From: an uncultured Acidobacteriia bacterium
Lineage (GTDB): Bacteria; Acidobacteriota; Terriglobia; Bryobacterales; Bryobacteraceae
Direction of reading: 5' to 3'
DNA: 64,000 nt
Assembly (NCBI GenBank): GCA_903881085.1
Contig: CAIRSA010000017.1
Location: 1 to 64,000 of the forward strand
The position numbers and the translations under genes were made by a program. Of this stretch, positions 1-9,445 are shown piece after piece. Below the pieces are notes generated by a model, which saw only the letters and a program-made list of their open reading frames with translations, had not been told where the DNA came from and did not search any database. Within the stretch, counting starts at the first letter, position 1, and each line of letters opens with the position of its first letter.

Positions 1-50
1 ATGTTGAGTTTATTTAGGCAGCGCACAAGAATAACTTTGCAGTCATCGAC

Positions 51-162
51 GTGGCGCAGAGTCTCACTCTGCCGCGTCCCGACTCAGCGGAACGCGTTTC
101 GGAGCACGCCAGGCAGGCGTCCCGATGAGTCGGGACGCGGCAGGCAGGAGTGCCCGCGCCAC
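51..162. repeat. Imperfect inverted repeat with nested stem-loop
   Basis: The outer ends GTGGCGC (51-57) and GCGCCAC (156-162) are complementary, and inner arms around GCCGCGTCCCGACTC and GAGTCGGGACGCGGC also pair. A nested hairpin GCAGAGT-CTC-ACTCTGC lies at 56-72. The GAGT-nnC-ACTC core resembles hairpins at 23362 and 36157, so this is probably the same intergenic palindrome family. It makes the apparent upstream extension of the amidohydrolase reading frame non-coding. Confidence 0.75.
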
Positions 163-1572
163 GTGGGCTCGCGTAGTCAACGTGAAGTTATTCTTGCGCG
201 GTGCCTTAGTGTCTGCCTTTTGTTTGGAGCCGGAGTGTATGCGGCCGAGCCGGCTGACCTGATTGTTTCCGCGCGCTATGTGATGACCATGGACGGCAAG
301 GCGCTGGTGCTCGAAAACGGTGCGGTGGCGGTGCGTGGGGAACGCATCGTTGCTATCGATTCGAAGGTCAATATCGATAAGCAATTCACTGCGAAGCAGC
401 GCATCGATAGCGGCAACGCGATTCTCGCGCCGGGGTTGATCAACACGCACACGCATGCGCCGATGTCGCTGTTTCGCGGCATCGCCGACGATATCGTGCT
501 GCAGGACTGGCTCACAAAATACATCTTCCCTGCTGAAGCGAAGAATGTGAATCCGGACTTTGTGCGTTGGGGTACGAAGCTTGGCGTGCTGGAAATGCTG
601 CTTTCAGGCACTACGACGTACACCGACATGTACTACTTCGAAGAGTTGATCGCCGAAGAGACGAAGAAGGCCGGGATGCGCGGAGTGCTGGGGCAGACGG
701 TGATCGGGTTTCCCGTTTCCGATGCGAAGACTCCGGCCGAATCGCTGGCTCGCACGGAGGCGTTCTTTAAGAAGTATGAAGGCGATTCGTTGATCGTGCC
801 TGCTGTTGCGCCGCATGCGCTCTATACCAACTCTGACGATACGTTGAAGGCGTGCCGGGCGCTGGCCAACAAATACAACCGCCCGCTGCTGATTCATCTT
901 TCGGAGACGAAAAAAGAGAACGAAGACATTTACGCCAAGCGTGGCATGAGCCCGACGCGTGTGCTGAATTCTTTGGGTGTATTCGATGGACGCACCATTG
1001 CCGCGCACGGCGTGTGGCTCGATACGGGTGACCTTACGATCATCAAGAACAAAGATGTGGGCCTGGCGCATTGTCCTTCGAGCAACATGAAACTGGCTAG
1101 CGGCATTGCGCCTGTGGTGAAGATTTTGAGCATGGGTATCGCGATGGGCCTTGGGCCCGATGGCCCTGCCGGCAGCAACAACGACTTCAATCTGTTTGAA
1201 GAGATCGACCTTGCGGCGAAGCTGCAGAAGGTGGCGGAGATGGATCCGCAGGCCTTGCCGGCGAAGGCCGCCGTGGAGATGGCCACCATTACCGGTGCGC
1301 GCGTGCTGGGCTTGGAGAAGGAGATTGGCTCCATCGAAAAAGGCAAGCGTGCGGACATGATTACGGTGTCGCTGGATGCTCCGCATGCAACGCCGCTCTA
1401 CAACGTCTATTCTCAATTTGCTTATGCACTGAAGGGGTCGGATGTGCGCGACGTGGTGATCAACGGCAAGGTGGTTGTGCGTGACCGCAAGGCGTTGAAC
1501 ATGGATCAGGCCGCGATCTTGAAGATGGCCGCCGAGTATGGCGTGAAGGTGCAGAAGTCGCTTCAGCACTGA
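163..1572 (+). CDS. Secreted amidohydrolase, adenosine-type deaminase family (MTA/SAH deaminase-like)
   Basis: Metal-dependent amidohydrolase of the MtaD/TrzA/AtzA type, which deaminates methylthioadenosine, S-adenosylhomocysteine or related rings. Visible metal ligands are the HxH in NTHTHAPMS, the His of VAPHALYT and AHGVW, and the Asp of LGPDGPAGSNND, a motif close to the MtaD consensus. The frame is open from base 1, but 51-162 is a palindromic repeat, so I place the start at GTG 163, giving a basic n-region and a hydrophobic stretch ending VYA-AEP, a likely signal peptide. Export is unusual, because MtaD enzymes are normally cytoplasmic. The exact start and substrate are uncertain; family assignment is firm. 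Confidence 0.85.
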   Translation: MGSRSQREVILARCLSVCLLFGAGVYAAEPADLIVSARYVMTMDGKALVLENGAVAVRGERIVAIDSKVNIDKQFTAKQRIDSGNAILAPGLINTHTHAPMSLFRGIADDIVLQDWLTKYIFPAEAKNVNPDFVRWGTKLGVLEMLLSGTTTYTDMYYFEELIAEETKKAGMRGVLGQTVIGFPVSDAKTPAESLARTEAFFKKYEGDSLIVPAVAPHALYTNSDDTLKACRALANKYNRPLLIHLSETKKENEDIYAKRGMSPTRVLNSLGVFDGRTIAAHGVWLDTGDLTIIKNKDVGLAHCPSSNMKLASGIAPVVKILSMGIAMGLGPDGPAGSNNDFNLFEEIDLAAKLQKVAEMDPQALPAKAAVEMATITGARVLGLEKEIGSIEKGKRADMITVSLDAPHATPLYNVYSQFAYALKGSDVRDVVINGKVVVRDRKALNMDQAAILKMAAEYGVKVQKSLQH

Positions 1573-1597
1573 TAAGGCATATAATACTCTGAGAACA

Positions 1598-4522
1598 ATG
1601 CGTTCCAGATACTTGTTGCCGTTACTTGCGTGCGGGTTGATTTCCGCGGCTAATACCGTGGAATTTGGCCGCGACATCAAGCCGATCCTTTCCGACAAAT
1701 GCTTCACCTGTCACGGCCCGGATGCCGCTGCGAAGAAGATTCCGCTGCGGCTGGATTCCGAACAGGCCGCGCGCCGCGTGCTGGATTCGAAGGAACTGGT
1801 GCGGCGCGTGACCGCGGAAAACAAGGCGCTTCGCATGCCGCCGGTGGCAACAGGCACTTCGCTCACGGCCAAAGAGGTTGACCTGCTGCGGCGCTGGGTT
1901 GATGAGGGCGCCAAGTGGCAGAAGCACTGGTCGTTTGTTGCGCCGCGTAAGCCGGATGTTCCTGGTGGGCAAAACGCTATCGACTATTTCGTGCGGGCGC
2001 GACTGGAAAAAGAGAACTTGAAACCCTCAGCCGAAGCTGCACGGCGCACGCTGATTCGCCGCGCAACCTTCGATTTGACGGGCCTTCCGCCTACTCCGCA
2101 AGAAGTGGATGCCTTCGTTAATGACAGTTCGGCGAACGCTTACGAGAAGGTGCTGGACCGATTGCTGGCGTCGCCGCGCTATGGCGAGCGCATGGCCTAT
2201 CGCTGGCTGGATGCCGCGCGCTATGCCGACACCAGCGGGTATCAGAGCGATGGTGAACGCTTCATGTGGCGCTGGCGCGACTGGGTGATCGACGCCTTCA
2301 ATCGCAATATGCGATTCGACCGGTTCACGCTGGAGCAGATCGCGGGCGATATGCTGCCCAATGCGACGCTTGATCAGCGCATTGCTACGGGATTCAATCG
2401 CAATCATCGTGGCAATAGCGAAGGCGGAATTGTGCCGGAAGAGTATGCGGTGGAGTATGTGGTTGATCGCGTGGATACGACTTCCACGGTGTTTCTGGGC
2501 CTTACCATGGGCTGTGCGCGGTGCCACAATCACAAGTACGATCCGATCACGCAGAAGGAGTTTTACCAGACCTTCGCCATTTTTAATAACATTCCGGAAT
2601 TCGGGCGCGCCAGTAAGTACGGCAATTCGCCGCCTTATATTCCGGCGCCTACGCCTCCCCAGCTGAAGATGTTGGAGGCGATGGAGAGCCGGTTGGCTGA
2701 TATGGAACAGACGTGGCGTGATGGGGTGGCGGCAAGGGCTGCGGCGCAAGCGCACTTGGCTAAGCCGCTGCCAGCGCGCTGGGCGCCGCCTGAGGACTTG
2801 CAGGCGCTGTTCTCCGAATCACAGACCGGGGAGTTCGATGGTACTCGGCTTGTAGATGGCGGGAACAAGGCCGGCTTCGGTTATTTGAGTAAGTTCACGC
2901 TGGCTGCGTGGATTTATGACGCCGCGCCGACCGGTGCAATCATTACGAAATCGCAGGACGAAGAAGAGGGCGTGGGGTACGGACTGTATCTGAAAGATGG
3001 CAAGCTTCAGGCAAACTTTGTTCAGCGCTGGCTGGATGACGCGTTGCGATTGGAGACTGAGGCTGCGGTTCCACTGAAGGGTTGGCATCATGTCGCCATG
3101 ACCTACGATGGCTCGCGCGTGGCCGCAGGCGTGGAGTTCTATGTCGATGGGGTGCAGCAGAAGAAGAAAATCCTGCTCGACGAATTGAACCAGACCTTCA
3201 GTGTGAAAGATCCACTGCGAGTTGGTGCTGGGCTTGGCGTGAAAAATCGCTTCAAGGGGAAGATAGGCGAGGTCCGTGCTTATGGCCATGTGCTGAACCC
3301 CGATGAAGTGAACGCCATGGCCGGCGGCAAGAGTGTTGCTGCTCTTGCGTTTCTGGAAGACACCGCGCCTGAACCGATTAAGGCCGAATGGAAAGAACTG
3401 AAGCGCCAACGCACGAATGTGGCGGCTTACAAAGAGACGCTGCCTTCGGTGATGGTGATGCAGGAGATGCCGCAGCGCCGAGACACCTTTCTGCTCAATC
3501 GCGGCCAATATGACCGTCCTGGCGAAAAGGTCATGCCCGGCGTGCCTGCTGCTCTGCATCCGCTACCCGCTGGCGCGAAGAATGACCGGCTCGGCTTTGC
3601 GCAGTGGTTGATATCGAAAGAAAATCCGCTCACGGCGCGAGTGATGGTGAACCGCTTCTGGCAGATGTATTTCGGCTCGGGCATTGTGAAGACAGTGGAA
3701 GACTTCGGATCGCAGGGTGAGCAGCCGACGCATCCGGAACTGCTTGATTGGCTGGCCGTTGACTTCGTGGAAAGCGGCTGGGACGTGAAGGCGCTGCAGA
3801 AGAAGATTCTGATGTCGGCAACCTATCGCCAGCAATCGACGGCCAGCGAAGAGCTGACGCAGCGCGATCCCGAGAATCGCCTGCTGTCACGCGGTCCGCG
3901 CTTCCGATTGCCGGCAGAGATGGTGCGCGATCAGGCATTGGCCGCGGCCGGTCTGCTGGTGGAAAAAATCGGTGGCCCTTCGGTGAAGCCTTATCAACCG
4001 GCGGGACTGTGGAGCGATCTCACAAACGGCGGCGACTACAAGGCGGACCATGGTGAGAATCTTTATCGTCGTAGTCTATATTCGTTTTGGAAACGTACCA
4101 TTGCGCCGCCTTCCATGATGACCTTCGATGCCTCAAGCCGCGAATCGTGCGTGGTGCGTGAGAACCGCACCAACACTCCGCTGCAGGCGCTGACGCTGAT
4201 GAACGATGTGGCTTACGTTGAGGCCGCGCGGCGCATGGCTGAGCGCATGATGGTGGAAGGCGGCTCGTCGCCGCAGGAGCGTATCGCCTACGGAATGTTG
4301 TTAGCCACTGCGCGCCGGCCGAAAGACCGCGAACTGCGCGTGCTGGTGGATGGTTATCAGGCACAACTGGATCGGTACAAGACCAGCCCCGAGGCTGCGG
4401 CGAAGCTTCTTTCGCAAGGTGAGTCGCCGCGCAATGCGAAGCTCGATGCCGGCGAGTTGGCGGCTTACGCGATGGTGGCGAGCCTGCTGCTGAATCTGGA
4501 TGAGACGGTGACGAAGGAGTAA
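1598..4522 (+). CDS. PSCyt1-DUF1549-LamG-DUF1553 secreted cytochrome protein
   Basis: A 974-residue exported protein of the planctomycete-cytochrome type. After a short signal peptide it has a PSCyt1 haem motif CFTCH at residues 35-39, then a DUF1549 (PSCyt2) region with a second CARCH motif, a LamG/concanavalin-like insert at roughly residues 410-570 (GWHHVAMTYDG, FYVDG, GKIGEVRAY), and a DUF1553 (PSD1) C-terminal half (NRFWQMYFG, SATYRQ, NRTNTPLQALTLMN). The function of this family is unknown; polysaccharide or sulfated-glycan use is often suggested. It sits 4 bp upstream of a DUF1501 gene, the usual partner, so the two are probably co-transcribed. The LamG insert suggests carbohydrate binding. 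Confidence 0.92.
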   Translation: MRSRYLLPLLACGLISAANTVEFGRDIKPILSDKCFTCHGPDAAAKKIPLRLDSEQAARRVLDSKELVRRVTAENKALRMPPVATGTSLTAKEVDLLRRWVDEGAKWQKHWSFVAPRKPDVPGGQNAIDYFVRARLEKENLKPSAEAARRTLIRRATFDLTGLPPTPQEVDAFVNDSSANAYEKVLDRLLASPRYGERMAYRWLDAARYADTSGYQSDGERFMWRWRDWVIDAFNRNMRFDRFTLEQIAGDMLPNATLDQRIATGFNRNHRGNSEGGIVPEEYAVEYVVDRVDTTSTVFLGLTMGCARCHNHKYDPITQKEFYQTFAIFNNIPEFGRASKYGNSPPYIPAPTPPQLKMLEAMESRLADMEQTWRDGVAARAAAQAHLAKPLPARWAPPEDLQALFSESQTGEFDGTRLVDGGNKAGFGYLSKFTLAAWIYDAAPTGAIITKSQDEEEGVGYGLYLKDGKLQANFVQRWLDDALRLETEAAVPLKGWHHVAMTYDGSRVAAGVEFYVDGVQQKKKILLDELNQTFSVKDPLRVGAGLGVKNRFKGKIGEVRAYGHVLNPDEVNAMAGGKSVAALAFLEDTAPEPIKAEWKELKRQRTNVAAYKETLPSVMVMQEMPQRRDTFLLNRGQYDRPGEKVMPGVPAALHPLPAGAKNDRLGFAQWLISKENPLTARVMVNRFWQMYFGSGIVKTVEDFGSQGEQPTHPELLDWLAVDFVESGWDVKALQKKILMSATYRQQSTASEELTQRDPENRLLSRGPRFRLPAEMVRDQALAAAGLLVEKIGGPSVKPYQPAGLWSDLTNGGDYKADHGENLYRRSLYSFWKRTIAPPSMMTFDASSRESCVVRENRTNTPLQALTLMNDVAYVEAARRMAERMMVEGGSSPQERIAYGMLLATARRPKDRELRVLVDGYQAQLDRYKTSPEAAAKLLSQGESPRNAKLDAGELAAYAMVASLLLNLDETVTKE

Positions 4523-4525
4523 CCC

Positions 4526-5911
4526 ATGCATCCCACGCGAAGAACATTTCTTGGCGCTACCGCGCTGGCGGGCCTGCTGGCCGAAGATGGATTTGCGCAG
4601 CTTGCCGCGCCGCATTTTGCGCCGAAGGCGAAGCGGGTGATCTCGCTGTTCCAATCGGGCGGGCCTTCGCAGATCGACCTGTTTGACCCTAAGCCAGGCT
4701 TGAAGAATCTGCGTGGCAGCGACCTGCCGGATTCGATTCGCCGCGGCCAGCGGCTCACGGGAATGACCGCGACGCAGACCACTTTTCCCACTGCGCCTTC
4801 GCTTTTCGAGTTCAAGCAGCATGGCCAATCCGGTGCTTGGCTGAGCAACCTGTTGCCGCACACTGCGAAGATCGCCGATCAGCTGTGCTTCATCAAGTCG
4901 ATGTACACGGAGCAGATCAATCACGATCCGGCAATTACGTTTTTTCAAACCGGCTTTCAACTTGCCGGGCGGCCCAGCATTGGGGCCTGGCTTTCGTATG
5001 GGCTGGGCAGCGAAAACAAAGAGCTGCCTGCTTACGTGGTGATGATTTCGCAAGGCACGGGCCGCCCCGGCGATCAGCCGCTGTACGACAGGCTGTGGGG
5101 CAGCGGCTTTCTTCCTTCGCGCTATCAGGGCGTGAAGTTCCAGTCGGCTGGCGATCCGGTGCTATATCTTTCAAACCCCGATGGTGTGGATGCCGCGGGA
5201 CGCCGCCGCTTTCTGAACGACCTGGCGAAGATGAACGAGATGAAGTACGAGGAGGCTGGCGATCCGGAGATCTCTACGCGCATCGCGCAGTATGAGATGG
5301 CCTATCGCATGCAGACCTCCGTGCCGGAGTTGACCGACCTTTCGAAGGAGTCCGCAAAGACGTTGGAAATGTACGGCCCCGATGCGAAGAAGCCCGGCAC
5401 CTTCGCGGGCAACTGTTTACTGGCGCGGCGGCTGGCCGAACGCGGCGTGCGTTTCGTGCAGTTGTTCCATCGCGGTTGGGACCATCATACGCTGCTGCCA
5501 AAACAGATCCAGGGGCAATGCGGCGATGTGGATCAGGGCGGTGCTGCGCTGGTTCAGGATCTGAAAGAGCGCGGCCTGCTTGACGACACGTTGGTCATAT
5601 GGGGCGGAGAATTCGGGCGCACGGTTTACTGCCAGGGAAAGCTGACGGCCGACGATTACGGACGCGATCACCATCCGCGATGCTTCACCATCTGGATGGC
5701 GGGCGGCGGTGTGAAGCCAGGTACCTCCATTGGCGAGACGGACGACTATTCGTATAACATCACGGCCGATCCGGTGCATGTGCACGATCTGAATGCGACC
5801 ATTTTACACTGCCTTGGCATCGACCACACCAAGCTCACGTTCAAGTTTCAGGGCCGCCATTTCAAGCTGACGGACGTGCATGGCAACGTGGTTAAAAAAG
5901 TTTTAGCGTAA
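4526..5911 (+). CDS. DUF1501 family exported protein
   Basis: A 461-residue protein of the DUF1501 family, distantly related to sulfatase/alkaline phosphatase folds. The N-terminus carries a twin-arginine-like signal ([13 protein letters not shown]) followed by a hydrophobic stretch, so folded export via Tat is likely. Family landmarks include [15 protein letters not shown] near residue 50, IWGGEFGRT, and [15 protein letters not shown] near the C-terminus. It follows the PSCyt/PSD1 gene by 3 bp, the standard arrangement of this pair. Its 3' end overlaps the convergent YwiC-like gene by 20 bp. The reaction is not known. Confidence 0.92.
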   Translation: MHPTRRTFLGATALAGLLAEDGFAQLAAPHFAPKAKRVISLFQSGGPSQIDLFDPKPGLKNLRGSDLPDSIRRGQRLTGMTATQTTFPTAPSLFEFKQHGQSGAWLSNLLPHTAKIADQLCFIKSMYTEQINHDPAITFFQTGFQLAGRPSIGAWLSYGLGSENKELPAYVVMISQGTGRPGDQPLYDRLWGSGFLPSRYQGVKFQSAGDPVLYLSNPDGVDAAGRRRFLNDLAKMNEMKYEEAGDPEISTRIAQYEMAYRMQTSVPELTDLSKESAKTLEMYGPDAKKPGTFAGNCLLARRLAERGVRFVQLFHRGWDHHTLLPKQIQGQCGDVDQGGAALVQDLKERGLLDDTLVIWGGEFGRTVYCQGKLTADDYGRDHHPRCFTIWMAGGGVKPGTSIGETDDYSYNITADPVHVHDLNATILHCLGIDHTKLTFKFQGRHFKLTDVHGNVVKKVLA

Positions 5912-6635
5912 CTAAAAACCAGATGGAATAGACGACTTCGGTCCAGCCGATCTGCTTCAGATTGATTTTGGGCGACGGGCGGGCGGCGTAGTAGAGGCCA
6001 CGTGCGATGATTGGCAGGTACGCCACCACGTATCGCCCGGTGGCGAACAGCAGCATGTGGTAGATCGCCGTGTAGATGCGCAAACGCTGGTGGTCGGCGG
6101 CAAAGCGCGGCACCGTGGCCTTGACGCGCATCTTCACGTAAAAGATTGCGCTGGAAAAGTAGGCTACACACAGCACCCACAACACCAGGGCGTGCGTGGT
6201 CCATTGCTGATTGGCGACGCAATGCGTGGCAGGGGCGATCAGTGCGAGGCCGCCGAATGCCAGTAGCTCCGCGGCGACGGAGCGGTCCTCACGTTCTAAG
6301 GCATGCCATGTGTTCACCGCGAGCAACACTGCGCCTGTCGCGCCAATCCACACCAACGGCATCAAGCGGGTTGTGATGACAACCGGAACACCAGCTGCCA
6401 ACGTGATGGCCAAGTACAACAAGGCGAGTTTGCGGGAATCACCCGGATCCGCTTTGCGATGCCACGCGCGTGCCCAGGTCAGCACAGGCCCGCGTGCTAG
6501 AAAAAAGAAGAATGCCGCTACGCCGATCGCGGCAACCTGCCACGACCAGCTGGTTGCTCCCAGCAGGAATGGAATGAGTACCATCCCCCATGCGCCGTGC
6601 TCGCGCGGAAACTGCCAGCGCTTAGCGAAGCTCAA
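5892..6635 (-). CDS. YwiC-like integral membrane protein
   Basis: A 247-residue polytopic membrane protein with the YwiC-like family signature [17 protein letters not shown] near the N-terminus and about seven hydrophobic segments. The family function is undefined. Start is TTG at 6635, whose first bases overlap the TGA stop of the GH28 gene (TTGA), implying translational coupling. The C-terminus overlaps the convergent DUF1501 gene by 20 bp. A shared function with the polygalacturonase is not obvious. Confidence 0.8.
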   Translation of the reverse strand: MSFAKRWQFPREHGAWGMVLIPFLLGATSWSWQVAAIGVAAFFFFLARGPVLTWARAWHRKADPGDSRKLALLYLAITLAAGVPVVITTRLMPLVWIGATGAVLLAVNTWHALEREDRSVAAELLAFGGLALIAPATHCVANQQWTTHALVLWVLCVAYFSSAIFYVKMRVKATVPRFAADHQRLRIYTAIYHMLLFATGRYVVAYLPIIARGLYYAARPSPKINLKQIGWTEVVYSIWFLVTLKLF

Positions 6636-8002
6636 AGCTTCTCACCATTTACCGTGACATTGCGTACCACCAGCCCGTCCACGTGTTCGAGCACGTTCGG
6701 GTTCTTTACGCCATCGAACGTGCAGTCCTCGATGACCACGCCGCTAATCGGCTTGCGTGCGTAGCCCTTCATGTAGATCGCATATTTGGCCTTGGTGCAG
6801 CTGATGCGACTAACAAGAATGTCTTTCACTACTGGATCGAACTTGCCGCTGTCGCCTTCTTCGTAAGTGAAGTCGATGCTTACGGCGGCCTCGGCCAGTT
6901 CGGTCGCCTTCATGTCGCGCATGTAGATCTTTTGGGCAAAGCCGCCACGCACGGAGTTGGTCTTGATGCGCAGGATGCGTTCCTGATGCGGACTTTCCAT
7001 GCGGCAGTTTTCCACATACACATTGCGGATGCCTCCGGAAAGTTCGCTGCCCAACGTGACTGCGCCGTGGCCGTCTTTCATCAAACAATTCCGGATCACC
7101 ACGTTTTCCGTAGGGATGCCGATGCGGCGGCCTTCCCGATTGCGGCCGGACTTGATGGCGATGCAATCGTCGCCGGTGTTGAACATGCAGTTTTGAATCA
7201 CTACATCGTTGCATGATTCCGGATCGCAGCCATCGTTGTTGGGGCCGTGTGTGTCGATCTTTACGCCATCGATCAGCACGTTGCGGCACAATACCGGATG
7301 CAGTTCCCACATCGGCGAGTTGACGATGGTGACGTCCTGAATGACCACGTTGCGGCAACGATACGGCTCGATAAATTGCGGACGCAAGTAGGCGCCTTCG
7401 CCGAAGGTCCGCTTGGCGACAGGCACATCGGTTTCGCCCATTTCCACCAGACGGTCACGCGCAGCGGCCTGATTGGGCTCGCCCTTTTTCCAACCGCATT
7501 GCGTGCGGCCTTTCCACGGCCACCAGTTGCTGCAGTCGGCGTTGCCATCGAGCGTGCCTTCGCCGGTGACGCCGATGTTTTCCTGGTCCAGCGCATAGAT
7601 TAGCGGCGAGTAGTTCATGCACTCCACGCCTTCCCAGCGGGTTAGAACGATCGGTAGATAATACTTCGTCTCGCGCTGAAAGCGGATGGTTGCGCCCTTA
7701 TCCACGCAGAGGTTCACGTTACTCAGCAAGTGGATTGGGCCGGTGAGGAAGACTCCGCCGGTTGCGACCACTCGCCCGCCACCTGCGGCGTTGCATGCTC
7801 GCACGGCTTTGCGGAAGGCTTCGGTGCAGTCGGTTTTGCCGTCGGCCACGGCGCCGTAGGCGGTTACGGCGAAGTCCTTGGCGGGGAATTTCGGTGCTTG
7901 TACGCGGCGCAGTATGCGCTCCATTTCGAGCCAAGGCGAATCGGCCGCGAAGGCGAAGGCTGGGGCGATTGCTTGAATTAGTAGTTGTCTGCGAGTTTGC
8001 AT
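6632..8002 (-). CDS. Glycoside hydrolase family 28 polygalacturonase
   Basis: A secreted pectin-degrading enzyme that hydrolyses alpha-1,4-galacturonan. The N-terminus (TRRQLLIQAIAPAFAFA) is a signal peptide, possibly Tat-type. The right-handed beta-helix carries the GH28 catalytic set: NNDGCDP (N-x-D), TGDDCIA (paired Asp), DGHGAVTLGSE (G-H-G) and ILRIKTN (R-I-K). At 456 residues it has the usual length. Upstream lies the tagaturonate epimerase gene, so pectin cleavage and galacturonate use are grouped here, although a palindromic repeat separates the two genes. Confidence 0.93.
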   Translation of the reverse strand: MQTRRQLLIQAIAPAFAFAADSPWLEMERILRRVQAPKFPAKDFAVTAYGAVADGKTDCTEAFRKAVRACNAAGGGRVVATGGVFLTGPIHLLSNVNLCVDKGATIRFQRETKYYLPIVLTRWEGVECMNYSPLIYALDQENIGVTGEGTLDGNADCSNWWPWKGRTQCGWKKGEPNQAAARDRLVEMGETDVPVAKRTFGEGAYLRPQFIEPYRCRNVVIQDVTIVNSPMWELHPVLCRNVLIDGVKIDTHGPNNDGCDPESCNDVVIQNCMFNTGDDCIAIKSGRNREGRRIGIPTENVVIRNCLMKDGHGAVTLGSELSGGIRNVYVENCRMESPHQERILRIKTNSVRGGFAQKIYMRDMKATELAEAAVSIDFTYEEGDSGKFDPVVKDILVSRISCTKAKYAIYMKGYARKPISGVVIEDCTFDGVKNPNVLEHVDGLVVRNVTVNGEKL

Positions 8003-8026
8003 TCTTGTTCCTTGGGCCGATCGTTT

Positions 8027-8101
8027 CCGCTCCCTTACGGTCGCGGCTCGGTGAGCGAGAGTCGTCTCCGCACCGAGATAGCCGCGACCGTGAGGGAGCG
8101 G
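8027..8101. repeat. Long inverted repeat with 22-bp arms
   Basis: Arms at 8027-8048 (beginning CCGCTCCCTTACGG) and 8080-8101 (ending GAGGGAGCGG) are complementary over 22 bp with one mismatch, and an inner CGGTG/CACCG extends the stem. It sits between the epimerase stop and the GH28 start. There is no T-tract, so this resembles a dispersed palindromic repeat more than a rho-independent terminator. Confidence 0.8.
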
Positions 8102-8108
8102 TGATCCT

Positions 8109-9362
8109 TTAGTCCAACAAGAGCGGCACCAGATGGCGCGTGTACAGGTTCTCTGTGACGTTGCGGGCGATCACATCTTCGCACGCTTCCACTGCATCGA
8201 TATAGACGCGGCCCTTTTCGGCGGCCACGCGGAAGGCCACGTGTAGCAATTGGCGGAAGTCGGAATTGTAGGCCGGGCAGCTTTGATCGTGACGCAATGC
8301 GGCGGCATATTCCGCGCCGTTCCATCCCAACACGGTGTCAGGTGTGGGCAACTTCTCCGGACGGATATCCAACACGTCAGCGTAGGGCAAGCTGAGTTCT
8401 TCGCGGCGGCCATAGGCGATGCCGTAAATGTCCTTCACCACGGCGAGCGCTTCGCCGCCTGATTCGGCCAGGCCGATCAGCTCTTCCAGCCAGTTGGTGC
8501 CTGCTGTTTTCAAGTGCACGCCTGCGCCGGTATCCTTCATTGCTTTGCGGATCAGCGGATAGATTGAGAACTTGTCGCTGCCCGAGTGCACGCTCAGCTT
8601 GATGTTGGCAGGCAGACCGTAACGTGTAACGGCATGCTTCAATACGGCGAGATCGTTGCGGAACTCTTTGTCGAAGCCTTCGATGTCGCCCACATAATCC
8701 ACGCCCTTGTTGAAGCGTCCAGTGAACTTCGGTGCGATGGTCTGCAGCGGCAGTTGTTCATCGCCTGCGGCAGCCAAAATCACGAGCAGTTCCGCTGGGC
8801 CTTGCGGCTCTTCGGTCTCATCCATGGAAACTTCGGGAACAAAGTTGCCTGCGCCCTTTGCGGCTTCGATATGACGATAGATCACGCCGGCCTGGCGGAT
8901 CGCCGGAAGGTACTTGAAGGCGGCTGCGCGCACGCGGGCTTCGGTCAATTCGATCAGGCCCGGTGCGCCTTCGAGTTCAAGGGTCCCGGTGAGTTCGGGA
9001 TGACGCGCCAGAAACGCGTCGATGTCGGACGCCGGGCACTCCCCGCCGATGGCCGATGCCACGTCAATGGTGAAGAAGTCGCACACCGGCAGGAAGCCCG
9101 CGACGTTGGTGAGGTTGATGTGGTCGGCATCCAAAAAGTAGGGCAGCGTCCATCCGGCCGCTTTCACTGCGCGTTCCACGGGGGGACGCGTGTCAGCCGG
9201 TTTTGAGCCGACGAGCGTATGTTCGCGGTTCGATTTATTCCAGACCGGCGCGACCATTGCGCCACGTTCGGTCGCGAACTGGCAGGCGCGAAGTTGGGGC
9301 GCGGCCTGATGACCGAAGCGGTCGCCGACGCCGATAGAGTATTGCGGAAGTGTTAGTTTCAT
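8109..9362 (-). CDS. uxaE: Tagaturonate epimerase family protein (UxaE-like)
   Basis: A 417-residue protein matching the tagaturonate epimerase family, which interconverts D-tagaturonate and D-fructuronate in the galacturonate pathway of Thermotoga and other bacteria lacking the Escherichia-type route. Recognisable segments are YSIGVGDRFGHQA near the N-terminus, FLDADHINLTNV, and KLSVHSGSDKFSIYP in the C-terminal half. No signal peptide, so cytoplasmic. It stands upstream of the GH28 polygalacturonase on the same strand, fitting degradation of pectin followed by galacturonate isomerisation. Other pathway genes (isomerase, reductase, dehydratase) are not in the window. Symbol assigned by motif recognition only. 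Confidence 0.82.
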   Translation of the reverse strand: MKLTLPQYSIGVGDRFGHQAAPQLRACQFATERGAMVAPVWNKSNREHTLVGSKPADTRPPVERAVKAAGWTLPYFLDADHINLTNVAGFLPVCDFFTIDVASAIGGECPASDIDAFLARHPELTGTLELEGAPGLIELTEARVRAAAFKYLPAIRQAGVIYRHIEAAKGAGNFVPEVSMDETEEPQGPAELLVILAAAGDEQLPLQTIAPKFTGRFNKGVDYVGDIEGFDKEFRNDLAVLKHAVTRYGLPANIKLSVHSGSDKFSIYPLIRKAMKDTGAGVHLKTAGTNWLEELIGLAESGGEALAVVKDIYGIAYGRREELSLPYADVLDIRPEKLPTPDTVLGWNGAEYAAALRHDQSCPAYNSDFRQLLHVAFRVAAEKGRVYIDAVEACEDVIARNVTENLYTRHLVPLLLD

Positions 9363-9445
9363 GAGGGCACTTCTATTCTATGGAATTCCCGGGCGAGTGG
9401 AAAGCAGCAGGAGCGGCACGCCGAGTAATGAGATAATCGAACACT

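Noticed and set aside
1-162. Coding extension of the amidohydrolase to base 1
   Set aside because: The region is an inverted repeat. The translation lacks protein-like features and would put 54 residues before the signal peptide.
604-1707. 367-residue frame antisense to the amidohydrolase
   Set aside because: Composition typical of a shadow frame; the plus strand has the metal-binding motifs.
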